The position numbers and the translations under genes are program-made. 64,000 nt of DNA from Ascaphus truei (Eukaryota > Chordata > Amphibia > Anura > Ascaphidae). Each line of letters starts with the position of its first letter. Position 1 is the first letter of the stretch. Positions 1 through 12,245 of this stretch are shown one piece after another. Under the pieces are notes generated by a model, which saw nothing but the letters and a program-made list of their open reading frames with translations, was not told the origin of the DNA and did no database searches. Location: NCBI GenBank assembly GCA_036426205.1, contig CM071570.1, forward strand, positions 147,012,028 through 147,076,027. Reading direction: 5' to 3'.

Positions 1-1205
1 TGAATTCTACATTTTAACTCCCCTTACTGTAAAGACCCCTTTCCTTTGTTGCAGGTGAAATCTCCTTTCCTCCAACCTTAAGGGATGACCCTGTATTGTT
101 TGTACTGCCCTTGAGATGACTAGTTATTTTGAAAGCTCCTTGTATTGTCCCCGAATATATTTGTACATAGTTATCATATCCCCCCTTAGATGCCTCTTTT
201 CTAATGTAAACAAATCTAATTTAGCTAGCCTCTCCTCACAAATCAGATTATCCACCCCCTTTATTAATTTGGTGGCTCTTCTCTGCACTTTCTCTTGTTC
301 CATAATTACTTTTCTACGGAGTGGTGCCCAAAATGATACTCCATATTCAAGGTGTGGTCTTACTAATACTTTATAGAGGGGCTTAATTATATTTACTTCC
401 CTTCCATCCATTGCCTGTTTAATGCAAGATAAGATCTTGTTTGCCTTTGCAGCTACTGCATGACTTTGGACCCTATTGCTAAGCCTACTGTCTACAAGCA
501 CTCCTAAATACTTCTCTATCAAGGATTCTCCTAAGTTGTCTGCATTTAATTTGTAAGTTGCCTGATTATTTTTGTTTTCCAAAGGCATACTGTAACCATA
601 CATTTATCTGTATTAAACCTCATCTGCCATATAACTGCTCAAGTTTCCAGTCTAACCAAGTCCTTCTGGAGAGAAATTACACCCTACTGATTCTATTACC
701 TTACACAGTGTAATGTTATCAGCAAAGATAGAGACTTTGCTCTCTATGCCAACCTCAAGGTCATTAATAAACAAGCTAAAAAGCAAGGGTCCCAGTACCG
801 ATCCCCGAGGTACTCCACTCACAACTTTAGCCCAATCTGAAAAAGTTCAATTTACAACAACTGTCTGTTGTCTATCCTTCAAACAGTTTTCAATCCAGGT
901 GCAAATATTTTTACAGAGTCCAATTTGCTTTACTTGTACACTAACCTTTTGTGTGGAACCGTATAAAAAGCCTTTGTAAAATCTAAGTAGACAACATCAA
1001 CTGCATTACACTGGTCTAAATTTCTACTTACCTCAAAGAAACAAATAAAGTTAGTTTGGCATGACCTATCCTTCATAAATCCATGCTGACTATTTCTAAA
1101 AATGTTGTTTTCCCCACTATTGATATCAGGCTTACAGGTCTGTAATTCCACAGTTGTCATCTAGCTCCCTTTTTAAATATAAGTACCACGTCTTGTGGTA
1201 CAATA
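1..1205 (-). mobile_element. CR1-like LINE, decayed reverse transcriptase and C-terminus
   Basis: Read on the minus strand, this is the RT and C-terminal part of a CR1-type non-LTR retrotransposon ORF2, which would copy its RNA into chromosomal DNA. The translation passes a NYRPVSL-like block (near 1110-1130), a QHGFMKDRSCQTN block, motif A (YLDFTKAFY, 960-990), SGVPRGSVLGPLLF (about 790-820), then the FAD box (715-726) and a long C-terminal stretch ending in EERRFHLQQRKG close to base 50. Frameshifts and stops break it into at least three pieces, the clearest open ones at 124-603 and 930-1160. Motif A has Y where AFD is usual, and the catalytic FADD reads FADN, so the enzyme would be dead. 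The element runs off the left edge, and its 5' side stops at the MITE junction near 1205. CR1 clade is inferred from the C-terminal pattern; L2/Rex1 relatives are possible. Confidence 0.85.
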
Positions 1206-1469
1206 GGCAAGCGGCAGCTCACGCATGCGCCTGTCAGCACGTCCTGAACAGCAATACCGGCTCCATACCTGTACCAAAGCTGTGCCCAAGCGGGGAGAAT
1301 ATAGAGCCTGTTACAAATGCGTTATTTACATCAGTTATGCACGTAATTCACGATTGCAGTGCAGTACATGCATCGATAAGTGGAAAAAAGGTAGTGTTCC
1401 CTGTAAGTACATTTTCACTTTGCATACATGCTCTGGACCCATTGCGTACATTAATGCGAGGTATGCCTG
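1206..1469 (-). mobile_element. Tigger/pogo-like MITE, truncated copy
   Basis: A non-coding DNA transposon fragment, homologous to the complete copy at 7814-8145 in opposite orientation. It ends at 1469 with GAGGTATGCCTG followed by TA, the same terminus as the full copy. About 60 bp of the other end is missing where it meets the CR1 relic. Open frames across it are incidental. Confidence 0.8.
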
Positions 1470-3940
1470 TAATGAGTTACCATTACAGTTAGCATTACAG
1501 TTCTTCCTCCAAAACGTCGGATGCTTAGCACAAAATGTGTTCTTCTTTGTTCATTTTGTTCAGTGTTATTATCACGAATGTTGTATTCTACAAACTCTAC
1601 AAAATCTGATTTCCGGAAAAACAGGTGCACCTGTGCATTTTGTAATTATTAAATACAGTATATCACTGCGAATGACACAAACTATTCATGTTCAAGCATT
1701 CCTTCAATTTGTTTTCTCTCTCATTTCCTGTCATGAAGTAAATGTGACGAGAATGTTTATGAAAAATAAACAATGCTTATTAAATGCACATAACCTTACA
1801 ACATGTGTATTGCATTTTAACTGCGGGGAGTTCTTGCTAGATGTCAACAAAACAGAGCTGTGATTTACCAGCTGTACTGCCAAATTTCTGCTCACAGCAG
1901 GTACCAATTGTGAAGCAACCTTCTAATTAGTGGAAATTCCTGGCCAAACCGCAAATAACATTGGGTTATAATTTATAAAATATAGAAAAATGTTTGACAT
2001 AATTCCACAAAGACTAAAAAATTGTTATACGTCAATCTTACATACAGGATGCATCAGATATGTATTACTTCCAAACTAGCATATTACTCTTCTACAATAA
2101 TGAGTTACCATTACAGTTCTTCATAAATTAAGATTTTTTCATTTAGTGCACTGTAAAAAGTCTCACTACAGTACAGTGAATCAGCTTATCTCCAGGACCA
2201 ATACAGCTACTAGAACTGTGAACTATACAAAATGAGTTACAAGTAATAAAATATATACTGTAATGTGCTTTTTTCATAAGGATAAATGCAAAGCGTTGCA
2301 TTGTTTTCAGTATAGTAGTATGCTGAAACAAGTAATAATAAATCATCGGATTTAAGTTTTGTCAGCAAAGGCTCTCAATGGAACAGACCATGTTATGTGC
2401 CTCTGTAATGAATATGGCACACATCAGTTTATTAAGAACTGATTAATTTCTTGAAGAGGAAGCAGAATCATAGAATGGAAATTCATCTGTTCTTAATATA
2501 ATGATGTGCAAAATAGTATTCACTTCTTAAAGAACGACTGTTTGTCATGGTAATTAAACAGCCCAGAAAATGGTCTACTGAGAGCAGTTGCTTGCACGTA
2601 TTCAGAGGAAGCCAATTGACCATTAGAAAATTAATGGGAGTCAGAAAGGTTAATACCATAAAAATGATTTTCACATACTGTATCTATAAAAACTATAAAG
2701 TATAATTTCAGTGTGTTTCGTATTACCAAGTTATCCAAATACCAATTAGTTATTCTAATATACTCACATCTGTGAAAGGATGCTATGAAGCTATAAGCAC
2801 TAGGGGGTGGGCATAACTGCAGATCCAAATGAGCTGTAGCCAGGTCCAAAATAATTATATTTATGGCAAAATAAATAAGATGTCAGATGTGGCTGAAGAG
2901 GTTGAAATTAGAAGGCTTTTTGAGTGGGATGGAGCACAAAGGGGAAATGAGAGATGTGAGGAAGTAAAATATTGTAAGGTTCTTAGAATTGCAAAGGTGG
3001 CAACACAGCGCACAGCACTCTCTTACACATTGACATTCAAACTAATACATTGATTTGAAGGACTTATGCATTTGATTGGAGACAGATTTAGCAGTCTGGA
3101 TTGGAAATTATACTGTATGGCCCCAGCAGAAGCTGAGGATGCTGCTAAGTAAATGTAAGTACAGTATGTAGAAAATAAACAAACCACTAGCAGAATTTAT
3201 CATTGAAAATGTTGCTTAAGGAACTTCTGTAGCAGATTGTAAGAACAAACAGATCAATCAACCAAATATATTAACACTCAGCTGTGTTAAAAAAAAATAG
3301 GTGCACAAGCGGTCAAAAAAAGGTTTCACTCAAAACAATGGTATATAGTCAAATGGTGCTTGTACTGCTCAGGGATAGCCTAATTCTTTTCAATTCAGAC
3401 ATATGAACAAAGGTAATACATGCAGATCCCTACTGTGAGAGACAAAACATTGGATTTATAATGTGAGTAATACACTTGTTATTTTATATATTTTGAAGTG
3501 CTGATGCATTTATTACCTATTTTTACACTCCGTTGTGTGGCATGGACAAAACAGGAGCATCGATATGCCTATTAGAAATTTATATCTACTGGGAAACTCA
3601 GATCTAAAGAAAAACATCAATTAAAGTTCCAGAAGGAAGGAGTACACGTGTTTGAGGCTATGATGACTGTGTTGGAATAGTGATATGGTGGCTGTTTCAG
3701 GTGGGGATGTGGCCAAGCATAAGTGAGAATTTAAATTTTTTGGTGTTTCCACTTTTCTTCAAGAAAAGCAGTAGGAGTCTATCAGCCCCAGATTGCTCAC
3801 ATTATACTGCGCATGAATTTTTGTGTTGAGCAGTAGTTCTCACCTTAAAGTTTCAAACATATCCAGGGAGGTGAATGTGCAAACAAATATAGCCATGGCT
3901 GGTCAAGCTATCTTTCTGCCCCTCCTGTCACATAAGTTCC
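1470..3940. other. AT-rich intergenic DNA, nothing assigned
   Basis: No coding similarity, terminal repeats or RNA gene could be seen. Short open frames here have no recognisable protein features. Confidence 0.5.
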
Positions 3941-3944
3941 AGTA

Positions 3945-4345
3945 GCTAGAGGAAGTGGCAAGCCACCCGGTGGGGTTTACACCCACTCCACCACCTCATG
4001 CAGCCTCCCTGAGTGGCTAGAGAGGTGGTGTCATGGGGTCTGTGTTGCACCAAAACCTGGTGCAGACCCTGTGCCCTTGCCTTTTGCATTAGGGAGGATG
4101 TTCCAAATTATAGGAGTCAGTTCCCCTCCATACCTCCTAGGGAGAGGCGTTGTAAGTTCCCCTCCACCCCTCCTGGGGAGAGGAGCAATATGGCACAAGG
4201 CCTCAACAATTAACTGCTGGCCAGCACCATCCAGGGATCTGAGAACCCTACTCTATAGCAATGCTGTTTACCATCTGCAGTGGTTGCTACAAATAAAGAC
4301 CTCATTTATATACCCCCGGCTGAGTTTCGGTCTATTAGCCAGAGG
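3945..4345 (+). mobile_element. Possible LTR 3' portion
   Basis: A GC-richer block with a good AATAAA poly(A) signal at 4292-4297 and, about 20-40 bp later, a GAGTTTCGGTCTATTA stretch like the end of many vertebrate gypsy-type LTRs. No partner LTR or target duplication was found, so this is a weak call by composition and poly(A) layout. Confidence 0.35.
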
Positions 4346-6990
4346 TAATTGAGAGAAAGAACTGTCATGGTCGGGACTGCCTGCAGCGTTGCTGTAGCCT
4401 GCCATGTCTGCAGGCGCTGTATCACCATGGAAAGAACATAAGGATCACTGAAAGCCTGTCCTGGTCCCCACCCCATCGCAGACATCTCAGCTCTCCTGGA
4501 CCCTCACAGGTATGCACGCACCAAGACTTGAGTAGTAGCAGCAACATGTTTCCAGAGAGGGGGAGGGGGAAACAGGGCTATAATTGGAGGCGCTGCTGAG
4601 ATCAGGACAGGTTTTCAGAGAGACATTGCGGCCAGCAGCAGTTAAAGAGGCAGGAGTTGGGCCCCTGATGCTACCCCAGGGACCCCGAGCACCCATTCCG
4701 CGTTAAGAAAAGGGGGAGCCTCTCTCTGAGGCGACACCAGGGGTTGGGCTGCCTAGACCCTTACAATGGACAGAATGAGTTGGGGCGCACCCTGAGGGTA
4801 TGTTACCGGGGAGCATGTTACCCTTCATCAAGGATCCAAGACAGGGACAGGACAACCCTGACAACGTACTGTGAGGGACCTTGTGCACCTTAAAGGCTCT
4901 GGACATTTCTACAGGTCCAAAAAGAGTAAAAGAAACGGGCACCTGATGCATCACCGGTGAACCTGTGTAATTGTATTCTTGTTCTGTTGCTGTGCAATCA
5001 GAATCGAGAATCCGGCAATTGCTGCATATTCAAGTTGGCGTTCCAAACGAAATCACGGGACCACGTGGGTTGCAAAAGAAGCCAACAACCCTTTTTGAAA
5101 AGTTTCTGTAAAAGTTGCAACCCTTTCGGCGGAAAAATCTAGCCACACCCCTCATCATGACTGGATCATCTGGAGCCTGGTCACTGCTTTGTCCGTCCTA
5201 CCCCTACTTTGTGTTTCACCTGGGGAAGAGCAAACTCCTTGTACCAATATGGGACTTTGTTTCAACCATTGGAGGAGCTTGCAACACCCTGTTGAGCTTC
5301 AGTTCTGCGGAGCTATGGAAGAGTGAAGAGCTGCTGCTAATCCTCTGCCTTTCTGCTTTTATCTACCTCATCTACTCTGAGCAAAAAGATAATGTCATGG
5401 TTAGACCTCACAAACTATTCTCTGCCAGGGGGCTTCCTGGTGGCTACAGTTTATGGGCAACAGTTCCTCAGATGCGTGTGCCCTCACTGCAGACTACCTG
5501 GGGAGATGTCAGTACGACGGTGCGATGCCAAAAATGTGGAACCCAGTGCATGTGGCCTGTCAATCCCGTGCCACCTGCAGCAGTAACTCAACCAAGTGAT
5601 CGGGCCTCTACGCCATCTGCTGTGGCCCCTGCATTCCACACTATGCCCTTACTCCGAAAGGCCTCCAATCAGGCCCTACTGTCCTCGAAAACGTTTACCT
5701 TGCTGGGCCTCCTATGGGTCTGTGTATCCAAGCACCGGCTCAACCAGGTCCCAACGTTACGGTAGCCGAGATATACCCAGCGGTACCGATGCCATAGGTT
5801 CCAGGACTGGAACCAATGTCAGCTTATCTGGCAGGTGAGTCGACTGCCCTGGGGGTGTTGTGTCTCCTCTGGTGGTGCTGGAGCAGGCCGCCTGCTTCAT
5901 GCTGATTACTGCCAGGGGGTTCTGGATGCCCCGACATTGCAGCCTGGGGGATGTGTCCTTGCCATCGTCTTCTTCCAACAGAGAAGCCAGTCAAGAGAAG
6001 CCTGTGGAGAGAAAAGTGTCACCTACCTGCATCCAGCGGCTGAGACCAGAGACAGCGACATCCGTCTTGAAGGCTGTGGTGCTACCAGAGGTCCGGAGGA
6101 GTCCCGAGCTGGAGGAGGATGTCAGCGCTGCCCAAGACCCGACCGCTGAGGACAAGACCAAGTCTGATGCCGTCTCCTACCTTCAATTGGGTGAGATTAA
6201 TTTAGGAGTGAGAATCCCCAAGGGCCCCTACATATTCTACCAGGAGGTTGAGTTCAGTGAACCTCAGTTCTGGCTATTACCTGGTCATGGACATGGGGAG
6301 GAGCCAAGGGTGGAGCTAGGGGGCTACTTAAAGCCCAGCTGGTGGGGAGCATAGCCTGTTCGCTGCCCAACAGCTATTTCCCACCCACCATCACTTGTTT
6401 GTAGAATCGTCCACTGACAACCATAACACTGAAAGGAATCTAATGGTTAACAATTGCCATTGTTGCCTGTCGTATATTGTATGTTATATTGAAGTTTATC
6501 TTTGTTCTTTTACTGTGTGGTCTTTATACTTTTTCAAGAAAATGGAAGGAATGAAGTTCCTAAGAGGAGGTGTCATTTGACCGGTTGCCTTTGTCATGGT
6601 GGCTTTTGGGGGGTAGGTGCTTCTTAATGCCAGACTGGGAGTTGGGCTGTTTAAGCCCGGGGGAAGTGGTGAGTGGATGGGGTCACTCTGACATGACTTT
6701 CAGGAGCCAACTTGCAACAATGGCTGGGTCACGTGGGCCGTACGGGACACAGGGTCATTGGTTCAAAGACCGTCTGACCGTTCCCCCTCCCTTGAAAGGA
6801 GCACTCTGGCAAGGAGTGCCATTTACACCATTAGTTATTTTTTTATAAAATAGCCATGGCCGTTATACCTCCAGATCTGGTCTCTGCCATTATTTGTATG
6901 TGTCTATATGGGTACTGGGCAGAGAGGAGTGGGGAGCTACCTCAAAGACTCCCTGGTCATGGTGGGAGAGGCTTTATAGCCTGTGCTTAA
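4346..6990 (+). mobile_element. Retroelement-like GC-rich block with possible gag remnant
   Basis: This block is clearly richer in GC than its surroundings. Between about 5370 and 6170 the plus strand gives broken frames with a Cys-rich patch (CPHC ... C in one frame, CQKCGTQC in another), then a Pro/Ala/Thr-rich stretch and an acidic/charged tail (about 5980-6170). That order resembles the end of an LTR-retrotransposon gag-like protein, and it follows a possible LTR end at 4345. No protease, RT or integrase signature follows. The Cys patch lies in different frames, so at least one indel must be assumed. I do not recognise a family; it could also be an old exapted or unrelated sequence. Confidence 0.3.
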
Positions 6991-7215
6991 TAATATTTAT
7001 TTTATTTTATCTTATATAGTGTTGCCAATATTTGCAATACATATCGTTTTGAAAGAACAATGTCGCTGTAGAGCTTTCAATTTCATTTTTGGGGCCTGAG
7101 TTAAAGCGAATGGCATAATGTGACAAGGGCTGATACTGGGATTCGAACAAGGTTCAAAGGCCTTATCACTGGGTGATTGGTCCTATCCTCTCTTGGAGGT
7201 AAAGGCAGCACTAAT
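6991..7215 (-). mobile_element. tRNA-derived (CORE-like) SINE
   Basis: On the minus strand a tRNA-type head with an intact B box (GTTCGAATCCC, plus coordinates 7138-7148) is followed by a stretch resembling the conserved SINE core (TGTCACATTATGCC then CTTTAACTCAGGCCCC). It ends in an A/T-rich tail (ATAAAATAAAATAAAT, 6993-7015). The A box is degenerate. It would have been transcribed by RNA polymerase III and copied by a partner LINE. Family assignment is from memory of SINE cores, not a search. Confidence 0.6.
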
Positions 7216-7813
7216 ACTCAATAGGGAACAAAATGGCGTGGTGATGTCCTCTCATGGTATATGGTTAGGGAATTTGGCAAATACAGTTGATGGTTGAAGT
7301 TCGTTAATTGAAACTCTACATCTACATGGTGCTGGCAAGGTCCTGAACATTTATATAGAAGATTCTGCTTGTTGTTTTATTGTCAGCCATGTGTTTGAAT
7401 AGTGGGTGGAATTTTTAGTTCTATAGTGTCATGTAATGCATTACAGAGCAACGTGATGCATGTCCCTCTTGTACTGAAAGGATAAATGCATGGAGCTAGA
7501 AATTAACCATTCTTTTTAAATATACAGCAAGATCACTGTAACTCCTGCTAGTTTTAGCAATTTTGACAACGGTTTACGATCTGCAAAATCTCCATAATAA
7601 TGACTGCTAAAAAAACATGATCATTAGTGATAATGAATCCATTAATTACCATGCATTCATGGTATGTGGTGCATACAAATTAATAAACAATTAACTCAAT
7701 TAATAATACAATATATTAAATAGGAATGGTTTTAAAGATAATGTATTGAACAATTGTTAATATATAATTCATATAAAGGAAGACAACAGGTAAAGCTATA
7801 TTTTTCTATTGTA
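7216..7813. other. AT-rich intergenic DNA, nothing assigned
   Basis: No gene, repeat ends or coding similarity seen. Confidence 0.5.
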
Positions 7814-8145
7814 CAGGCATACCCCGCATTAACATACACAATGGGACCGAAGCATGTATGTAAAGCGAAAATGTACTTAAAGTGAAGCACTACCTTTTTT
7901 CCACTTATCGATGCATGTACTGTACTGCAATCGTCATATACGTGCATAACTGCTATAAATAACGTATTTGTAACAGGCTCTATAGTCTCCCCGCTTGCGC
8001 ACAGCTTCGGTACAGGTAGGGGGCAGGTATTGCTGTTCAGGACGTGCTGACAGGCGCATGCGTGATCTGCCGTTTTCCTGATGATCGATATGTACTTACT
8101 CGCGAGTGTACTTAAAGTGAGTGTCCTTAAACCGGGGTATGCCTG
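7814..8145 (+). mobile_element. Complete Tigger/pogo-like MITE (332 bp)
   Basis: Terminal inverted repeats CAGGCATACCCCG (7814) and CGGGGTATGCCTG (8145) are flanked on both sides by TA (7812-7813, 8146-8147). TA duplication is the rule for Tc1/mariner-type elements. The terminus closely resembles the CAGGCATACCTCG end of human Tigger1, which supports the pogo/Tigger branch. The element is non-coding and must have been mobilised by a transposase encoded elsewhere. A long minus-strand frame covering it is a by-product. A truncated second copy is at 1206-1469. Confidence 0.88.
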
Positions 8146-8147
8146 TA

Positions 8148-9318
8148 TAGGTGTTAGTTGACACATATCCTAGAACATTTATTACAGCACATACTGCATT
8201 AAGGTGTAAAATTAGTCAAATTGCCTTAATAATAAAAAAACAATGGTGAAAAAAAGTCCAATTTACAAATATTACAAACCTATTATGTTAAGAAAACAGA
8301 GAATTATTTTTTATGCATCACTGAACCTCATGGAACTCTTCAAATACGATTAATTGTTATATGACACACGAAAGTTAATGGAGCACTGGTCTTTAAAAAA
8401 AGCATATGATAAGATCATCCCTTTTTCTTGTACACAATACTAAAAAAATAAAAGAGTAAAATTTACTGTTTTGATTGTATAATTTGAAATCACATAATTT
8501 TAGCACCACAGGTAACCTATTATCCCACTGTGAAAAGGTCATTCTTTATTTTATTTCAACAAATAGCTCCACATGTATTTTCTTAATTTGTATAATAATG
8601 CATAAGATGTAATAAAGTAGACTTTTTAATGGTAACCGCAAACATTTTCTAAAATGCATTCTTTATTCTATTAAAGATCTCTCAGAAAAATTATATTTGC
8701 ATTTATGTAAACATAAAAATATATCATTATAGAGCATTGACAAGAAGGGCACCATTAGATTTATAATGTACTGTATGGGCAAAAAAAAAAATTAGAGTCC
8801 TAAAAAAATAAATTTCTTGGTGTTCAGATGTAAAGTTTATGATGAGGAGCTGGCTGTGCGTAGCTAAGAAAATAAGATACGTTTTTCCACTAGTCTTTAT
8901 TTAAGCACCAGCATACCCCCCCCACAGATAACAATACCATTGTGTATTGCCCAAGTCACTTAATCTCTGATAATAATCTAGCTAGTACAGAACGTACTGT
9001 AGCATTCGCATAATTTAGCAAAAAAAGGTATCATTGAAGCTAAATCATACAATTATCATAATGTTTAAATGGGGTAGAACAAGGGCTACAATTAGACTTT
9101 TTTTCACTGAGATGAAAAGTCAGGCAGGACTCAGGAACTAACATTGCCAAATGTAAATACATACAGGTATATTTATGTGTGATAGAACAAAGTGTTTCAG
9201 CGCAACTTTTTTATAGTGCATAAAAATGTATTTAAGCTGAAAATAAGGGGTAAGTACAATACAGTATATACAACCCATAGTAATATGAGGGGCTGCTCCA
9301 TATGGATCCTTCCACAGG
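8148..9318. other. AT-rich intergenic DNA, nothing assigned
   Basis: Low GC, with homopolymer A and T runs. No recognisable element or gene. Confidence 0.5.
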
Positions 9319-9326
9319 GTCAGAAA

Positions 9327-10089
9327 TAGGGTTGCTAGGTGTCCAGTATTTGACTGACCTGTCCTTTATTTGGACACTGTAAGAGATGTGTGCAGCGGTA
9401 CATTAAAGCAGGTGGCTCTTCAGGTCAGTGGTGTCCAGGTGTCTTGGTGTGCTTGAGGGTCCATCCACTGGCAGGTTCCTGGGTCCTCTACATCCAGGAA
9501 CAGAGGTCTGGTCCCCCTTGTGTATTAATGTTAATACACAGCCCTCCTGTATATTCAAGACCCTCTGCTCATGTCAGCACTGTTGTGTGCTGAGGAAAAT
9601 CTCTGGGTCTGTTTCAGCAAGAGTTTTAAACCTGCCTAAGAGTCCTAATTAGCCAGGTGAAGTCTGGTTAATTGCCTGGCTGCACTTAACAGCTCCCTGC
9701 GGGATTTAGAGGCAGTTTCTTCAACAGGGATAAGTCCCTGTTACACACACTCTGTCCAGTAACAAAATGAGAGGTAATGCTGGAGATGTATGGGTCCATA
9801 TTACTTCTCTGGACATTGTTATCTGACTGTCTTGGCGGCCCGCAGGATTTGCCCAAGCAGGGAGAGAGCAGGGCTGTTCCTAGAGGGCTGAGCAGCTTCC
9901 TCTTTCCCGATTGGCTGCATTACCCAGCAGCAGCAGCCAATCAGGAAGAGGTGTCAGGAGTCTGGGGGTGGAGCCAAGGAGAACAGAAAACAGCATGGGG
10001 CGTTGAGTGGTGTTTGTGTTTGTCTCTCGAGCACTTTACACTTTTACAATTGTGTCAAGTATTTTTGGAGAATACACCTGGCAACCCTA
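9327..10089. mobile_element. Non-autonomous hAT element with nested LTR
   Basis: The terminal inverted repeats (TAGGGTTGCTAGGTG at 9327, CACCTGGCAACCCTA at 10089) start with the YARNG-like pattern of hAT transposons. They are flanked by a perfect 8-bp target duplication GTCAGAAA (9319-9326 and 10090-10097), the hAT size. No transposase is present. Part of the 763 bp is a later LTR insertion (9378-9745), so the original element was about 395 bp. Confidence 0.88.
9378..9745 (-). mobile_element. Solo LTR, family A, internally shortened
   Basis: Starts TGTAAGAGATGTGTGCAG and ends CCCTGTTACA on the plus strand, so it reads TGTAACAGGG...CTCTTACA on the minus strand. Similar copies are at 50425-50975 and 55285-55799, and a decayed one at about 11635-12000. 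The possible 5-bp flanks (GACAC/CACAC) differ at one base. It sits inside the hAT element and is younger than it. Confidence 0.75.
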
Positions 10090-10146
10090 GTCAGAAAACA
10101 CAGAGTAGAGCAGTAGCCCAGCTCTCAAAAGATATATATTGATATG

Positions 10147-10329
10147 TGTAGCGTACTTTCCCCACTCCCTGACAGATGTGTGGCTACAGTGTGTATATGG
10201 TGCAATACCTGTGGTGCACAGGAGATCTGAGTCTTCGCTACTGGGAACCTGGGGTATACCTGAGTCGATGTGTGGTCGGTAGTGCCCCCACCTGTACAGG
10301 ATTCTATGATGTAAAATAACCCCGCTACA
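10147..10329 (-). mobile_element. LTR fragment, family B
   Basis: Minus strand begins TGTAGCGGGGT, as does the better preserved LTR at 13300-14028. Short, with no matching target duplication, so it is probably truncated or internally deleted. Confidence 0.5.
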
Positions 10330-10860
10330 TGACCCGCATACAATAAAACAAACACTTATGAAAGTTAACAATTTTACTGAACATAAATAACCTTGGATAT
10401 ATATATATATTCAACCAACCAGGCCACACACAGCCATACCCTCCAATGCTCCGCTCCCCTACCCAAGGTGTGTGTGACAGCGCTACCTCACCATAGTGTT
10501 TGAGTTGGTGCACTGATGCGTTGGGTACATGCCGGGTGACGCCACAATGCTGGGATCCACGGATCCGATGATGATTCTGCGAAGCTTCTACTTTGGGTGG
10601 GTCTCTCGTGGATTGTACCACCGTAAACAATGTATTTATTAATGTAGGGTGATCTATGTCCTGGACCAAAGGCCGCAGCCACCGTGCGGCATCTCCCTGT
10701 GTCCCTAACACTAATATTGCTGAGCACGACAAGGTCCCTATCTGAGGGGCAAGTTCCTATCTCAGCCACAACTATGTGGGAGTCGGGGCCTAGCTGGGGC
10801 ATAATAGGGGGTATCTGGCCTAAAAATACATTTAGTTTTCACCGGGGTCCCATTGTGAGC
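10330..10860. other. Unassigned, possibly LTR-element internal DNA
   Basis: Moderate GC, short open frames on both strands with no domain I recognise. It adjoins an LTR fragment, so it may be non-coding retroelement sequence. Confidence 0.3.
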
Positions 10861-11187
10861 TGCTTTGTGAGCACCCCTCCTCTTACACACCTTGCACGCA
10901 CCCCCTCACAGTCCCCCTCTCATCTCACACTCCCTCCACCCTTACTGTCTCCCTCTCTCTCCCATGTATCACCCCCTTTCTTACTCTTCCCCCCTCTCAT
11001 TATTCCCCCCTCCTCTCTCCCTCACACATCCCCACTTCTCACTCAATCCCCTCCCACATACTCTCCAATCCCCCCCCCCACACACACAGACACTTCCCCT
11101 CCTCCTATATACACAATTCCCCCCTCTCCACACATACAATCACCCCCCCACCATCACACTCAATTCCCCCTACACACGCACCATTCC

Positions 11188-11229
<42 letters not shown>

Positions 11230-11330
11230 TACTCCTACACACATCTTTTTTTTTTTTTTTACCTGGGGGGGCGGGGGGGGGGGGATGGGATAAGGCTGCT
11301 CAGACCCTGCCTGTGTGCTTAGCCACAAGG
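10861..11330. repeat. Pyrimidine/CA-rich low-complexity block with (AC)n, poly-T and poly-G
   Basis: Irregular CCCCTC, CACACA and ATTCCCCC strings lead into a clean (AC)n run (about 11190-11227), a T run (11246-11260) and G-rich DNA to 11285. The right flank (ACCTGGGG ... AAGGCTGCTCAGACCCTG) recurs at 12174-12225, so this is one copy of an interspersed, microsatellite-carrying repeat rather than a simple local expansion. Confidence 0.75.
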
Positions 11331-11634
11331 GTGAGGAAACAGATAGGGGGAGGAGGAGATGCCTGTGTTCAGTGAAGGCCCAACCCCTGCAGCAAGCAGA
11401 TGCAGAGAACTTGAGCCTAACTTCCAGTGGTGGCTGGCAGGGCCCCCCTGCACTCCCGCATTGCGTGGTTTTGCAGCACAGAGGTTGCACCCCTGTGTAA
11501 CAACATGAATAATGACATACTAACATATCCAGTTTATGATTTTAAAGAGTACCGTAAGTGATATTTTTACGCAATGCAATCAATTCAACACAGACCAACA
11601 AGAAAGTATCTTATCTGTTTCTGTTGTTTTTGCT

Positions 11635-12000
11635 GTAGGGGAAGGCCTCTCTGTTCTCCTGGTTCAGCATCCTTGTAAGCTATAGCACTCTCTTTGTCCA
11701 GGTATAGAGGTCTTGTCCCGTTGTCTTGCTGTCAGCATACAGTCCTTTTGTATGCATCAAGACATCATAGTTTCCTCAGGTCAAACCAGTTGTGGGATAA
11801 GGATATCTCTGCTCTGTCCTACTTCTCCTTATGTCAGCCCAAATGTGAGATAAAGAATCTCTCTCATGTTTCTCACATCAGGCTTTTCTAAAAGTCCTAA
11901 TCAGCCTGGTGTAGTCTGGTTGATTGCCTGTGTGCAATTAATTAGCACACTGCTGGATTTAGAGACAGTTTCCCTCAAATAGTGATAAGTTCCTGTTACA
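11635..12000 (-). mobile_element. Decayed LTR, family A
   Basis: Shares with the LTRs at 9378, 50425 and 55285 the stretches GTCAGCCCAAATGTGAG, AATCTCTCTC, CTGCTGGATTTAGAG and GTTCCTGTTACA (end at 12000). The left end is diverged. Confidence 0.65.
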
Positions 12001-12245
12001 CCCCCCTACACACACACAATCCTCACCCCTACTACACACAAACAATCCCCCCCAACTCATACTCACATAATTCCCCCTACACACATAATTCCACCTACAA
12101 ACACATACAATCCTCCCTACACACATACACAATTCCTTCTACACACACAGTCCCCCTACACACACATCTTTTTTACCTGGGGCGGGGGGGGAGTGGAGGG
12201 AGGGATAAGGCTGCCCAGACCCTGTCTGTGTGCTCAGCCATAAGG
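12001..12245. repeat. Second copy of the CA/CCCCTACAC repeat
   Basis: CCCCTACACACA-type strings followed by ACCTGGGG, a G run and AAGGCTGCCCAGACCCTGTC, mirroring 11100-11330. It joins directly to an LTR on each side. Confidence 0.65.

Noticed and set aside
1225..1863. 212-codon plus-strand frame
   Set aside because: It begins in the MITE fragment and continues into unrelated AT-rich DNA.
5115..5765. 216-codon frame as an intact gene
   Set aside because: The Cys patches and Pro-rich stretch fall in competing frames and the start of the frame shows no family features; kept only as a possible gag remnant.
7138..7148. tRNA gene
   Set aside because: Only the B box is intact; no cloverleaf can be drawn and a SINE core and tail follow.
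7732..8166. 144-codon minus-strand frame
   Set aside because: It covers the whole Tigger-like MITE, and the related frame at 1154-1492 is the other copy; both come from a non-coding repeat.
10684..11322. 212-codon plus-strand frame rich in Pro/Ser/His/Thr
   Set aside because: It runs through the C/CA-rich low-complexity block and has no domain.
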